Source of the DNA: Treponema sp.
Lineage (GTDB): Bacteria; Spirochaetota; Spirochaetia; Treponematales; Breznakiellaceae
Length of the DNA stretch: 32,036 nucleotides
Reading direction: 5' to 3'
Assembly (NCBI GenBank): GCA_031268385.1
Contig: JAIRXH010000044.1
Span: 1-32,036, forward strand
Part shown: positions 31,211 to 32,036 of the stretch, in pieces
Layout: each line of letters opens with the position of its first letter
Numbering within the stretch: position 1 is the first letter of the stretch
Notes under the pieces: generated by a model
What the model was told of the DNA's origin: nothing
What the model saw: the letters and a program-made list of their open reading frames with translations, nothing else
The model's database searches: none
Translations under genes and position numbers: made by a program

Positions 31211-32036
31211 TCTTCGCCTTCCTTGAGCGCTTTACTCGAAATAAAAAGGACCACAAGCGAGAAGACAACCACTATGACAAACAGCCCTCCGGCGATAGCC
31301 GATCCATAACCCATCTGCCGGAAACGAAATGTCTGCCTGAACATATAGGTCGCCATCAATTCGGAAGAAAAACTGGGGCCTCCGTCGGTAATGATGTAGA
31401 TCAAATCAAAATATTTCAGGGAACCTATCATTGAAAGGGTACAGGCGGTCTGGATTGAAAATCTCAACACGGGAAGCATGATACGGAAGAAATACTGCCT
31501 TAAATTGGCGCCGTCTATTATCGCAGCTTCATAAATGTCGGTGGATATGCCGCTCATGGCAGCCATATAAAACAGAATATAAAAGGGAATGGCCGTCCAG
31601 CTGATGACCGAAAAGACGGACATCAGGGAAGTTCCAACCTGAAACATATCCACAGTCACTCTGACAGAAGCGCCCTGTACAACACTGGCAATGGCGCTCG
31701 CTATTGTGGTAAGGATACCGTCCCGGGGAGAATAAATATACGAGAAAAGCACTCCCACGGAAGCGGTGGAAAACAGAGCCGGCAGATAGTAAATGACTTT
31801 TAGCGGAGTTGATTTTCGGCCTGCCCTTGTCAGCATAAAGGCAAGCGCCATGGCAACGGGCTGCTGGACAACAATCGACCATATAACGATCAGGATATTA
31901 TGCTTGAACGCGTTGCCAAACGCCCCGTCACCGATCAACTCCTTCCAGTTCATCAAACCGACAAAATCCTTAAAAGGAGCGATTCCGTTCCAGTCATGCA
32001 GACTGAGAAAAAACGCGTAACCTACGGAATAATAAA
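31207..32036 (-). CDS. Sugar ABC transporter permease, MalF-type (GRE cluster, set 2), start beyond right edge
   Basis: The open frame continues past an internal ATG at 31956 to the window edge, reading YYSVGYAFFLSLHDWNGI and then APFKDFVGLMNWKEL. This aligns with residues about 26-60 of the complete paralogue at 25595-26497, so the real start lies outside the window and roughly 25 residues are missing. The EAA-type loop reads YEAAIIDGANLRQYFFRIML followed by PVL. It pairs with the MalG-type subunit encoded next and with SBP 2. Confidence 0.92.
   Translation of the reverse strand, partial: YYSVGYAFFLSLHDWNGIAPFKDFVGLMNWKELIGDGAFGNAFKHNILIVIWSIVVQQPVAMALAFMLTRAGRKSTPLKVIYYLPALFSTASVGVLFSYIYSPRDGILTTIASAIASVVQGASVRVTVDMFQVGTSLMSVFSVISWTAIPFYILFYMAAMSGISTDIYEAAIIDGANLRQYFFRIMLPVLRFSIQTACTLSMIGSLKYFDLIYIITDGGPSFSSELMATYMFRQTFRFRQMGYGSAIAGGLFVIVVVFSLVVLFISSKALKEGEE

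Noticed and set aside
31207-31956. Complete permease starting at the ATG at 31956
   Set aside because: The frame stays open to the window edge and aligns with the N-terminal part of the paralogue at 25595-26497, so the gene is cut by the edge.
19877-32036. Bacterial microcompartment locus for propanediol, glycerol or choline
   Set aside because: No shell proteins, aldehyde dehydrogenase or phosphotransacylase genes are present in the cluster.
1-32036. tRNA or rRNA genes
   Set aside because: I saw no cloverleaf or rRNA-like sequence when reading the intergenic regions, but no covariance search could be run.

Overview
The window looks like chromosomal DNA of an anaerobic, carbohydrate-fermenting spirochaete. 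A Treponema-type organism from an insect gut or similar habitat is my best guess. The grounds are a moderately GC-rich composition, YesM/YesN-type sensor and regulator pairs next to CUT1 sugar importers, relaxed spirochaete-style lipoboxes, a Maf/DUF115 flagellar glycosylation-type protein, and strictly anaerobic enzymes (a glycyl radical enzyme, its radical SAM activase, and an IlvD-type Fe-S dehydratase). No taxonomic marker was searched, so the assignment is an inference.

Layout. (1) 1-92: the N-terminus of an IS1182-type transposase leaves the left edge on the minus strand. (2) 221-1290: a dense island of non-coding repeats, with a 12 x 21-bp tandem array, several perfect hairpins with 13-17 bp arms, and a 154-bp element bounded by 14-bp inverted repeats. 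(3) 1315-4575 (+): a membrane-anchored PpiC/SurA-like prolyl isomerase and a Maf/DUF115 protein. (4) 4556-7859 (-): a response regulator (YesN-like) and sensor kinase (YesM-like), divergent from (5) 8049-15617 (+), a six-gene mannoside-use operon: lipoprotein SBP, two permeases, GH38 alpha-mannosidase, D-lyxose/D-mannose isomerase and a Gfo/Idh/MocA oxidoreductase. A strong intrinsic terminator lies between the SBP and the permeases. (6) 15663-17468 (-): lepA. (7) 17514-19826 (+): a YbhJ-like aconitase-superfamily hydratase. (8) 19877-32036 (-): a ten-gene cluster running off the right edge.

The most unusual system is (8). In transcription order it encodes permease, permease, SBP, glycyl radical enzyme (GRE), permease, permease, IlvD-type dehydratase, short-chain dehydrogenase, a second SBP and a GRE-activating enzyme. 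The two transporter sets are clear paralogues. The GRE has a complete glycyl radical loop (RVGGFSA) and a Cys-x-Glu active-site motif (GCME), so it looks like an eliminase (dehydratase or C-X lyase), not pyruvate formate-lyase. I cannot match it to a characterised class. I infer a strictly anaerobic route in which an imported sugar-like compound is oxidised or reduced by the SDR and dehydrated by the radical enzyme and/or the Fe-S dehydratase. No aldolase, kinase or microcompartment gene is visible, so the pathway is incomplete in the window and the substrate is unknown.

In region (5) the genes suggest that alpha-mannosides enter by the ABC importer, GH38 releases mannose in the cytoplasm, and the lyxose-isomerase-family enzyme converts mannose to fructose. 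The divergent two-component system probably senses the ligand. None of the three importers has its ATPase in the window, so they probably share a distant MsmK/UgpC-type ATPase.
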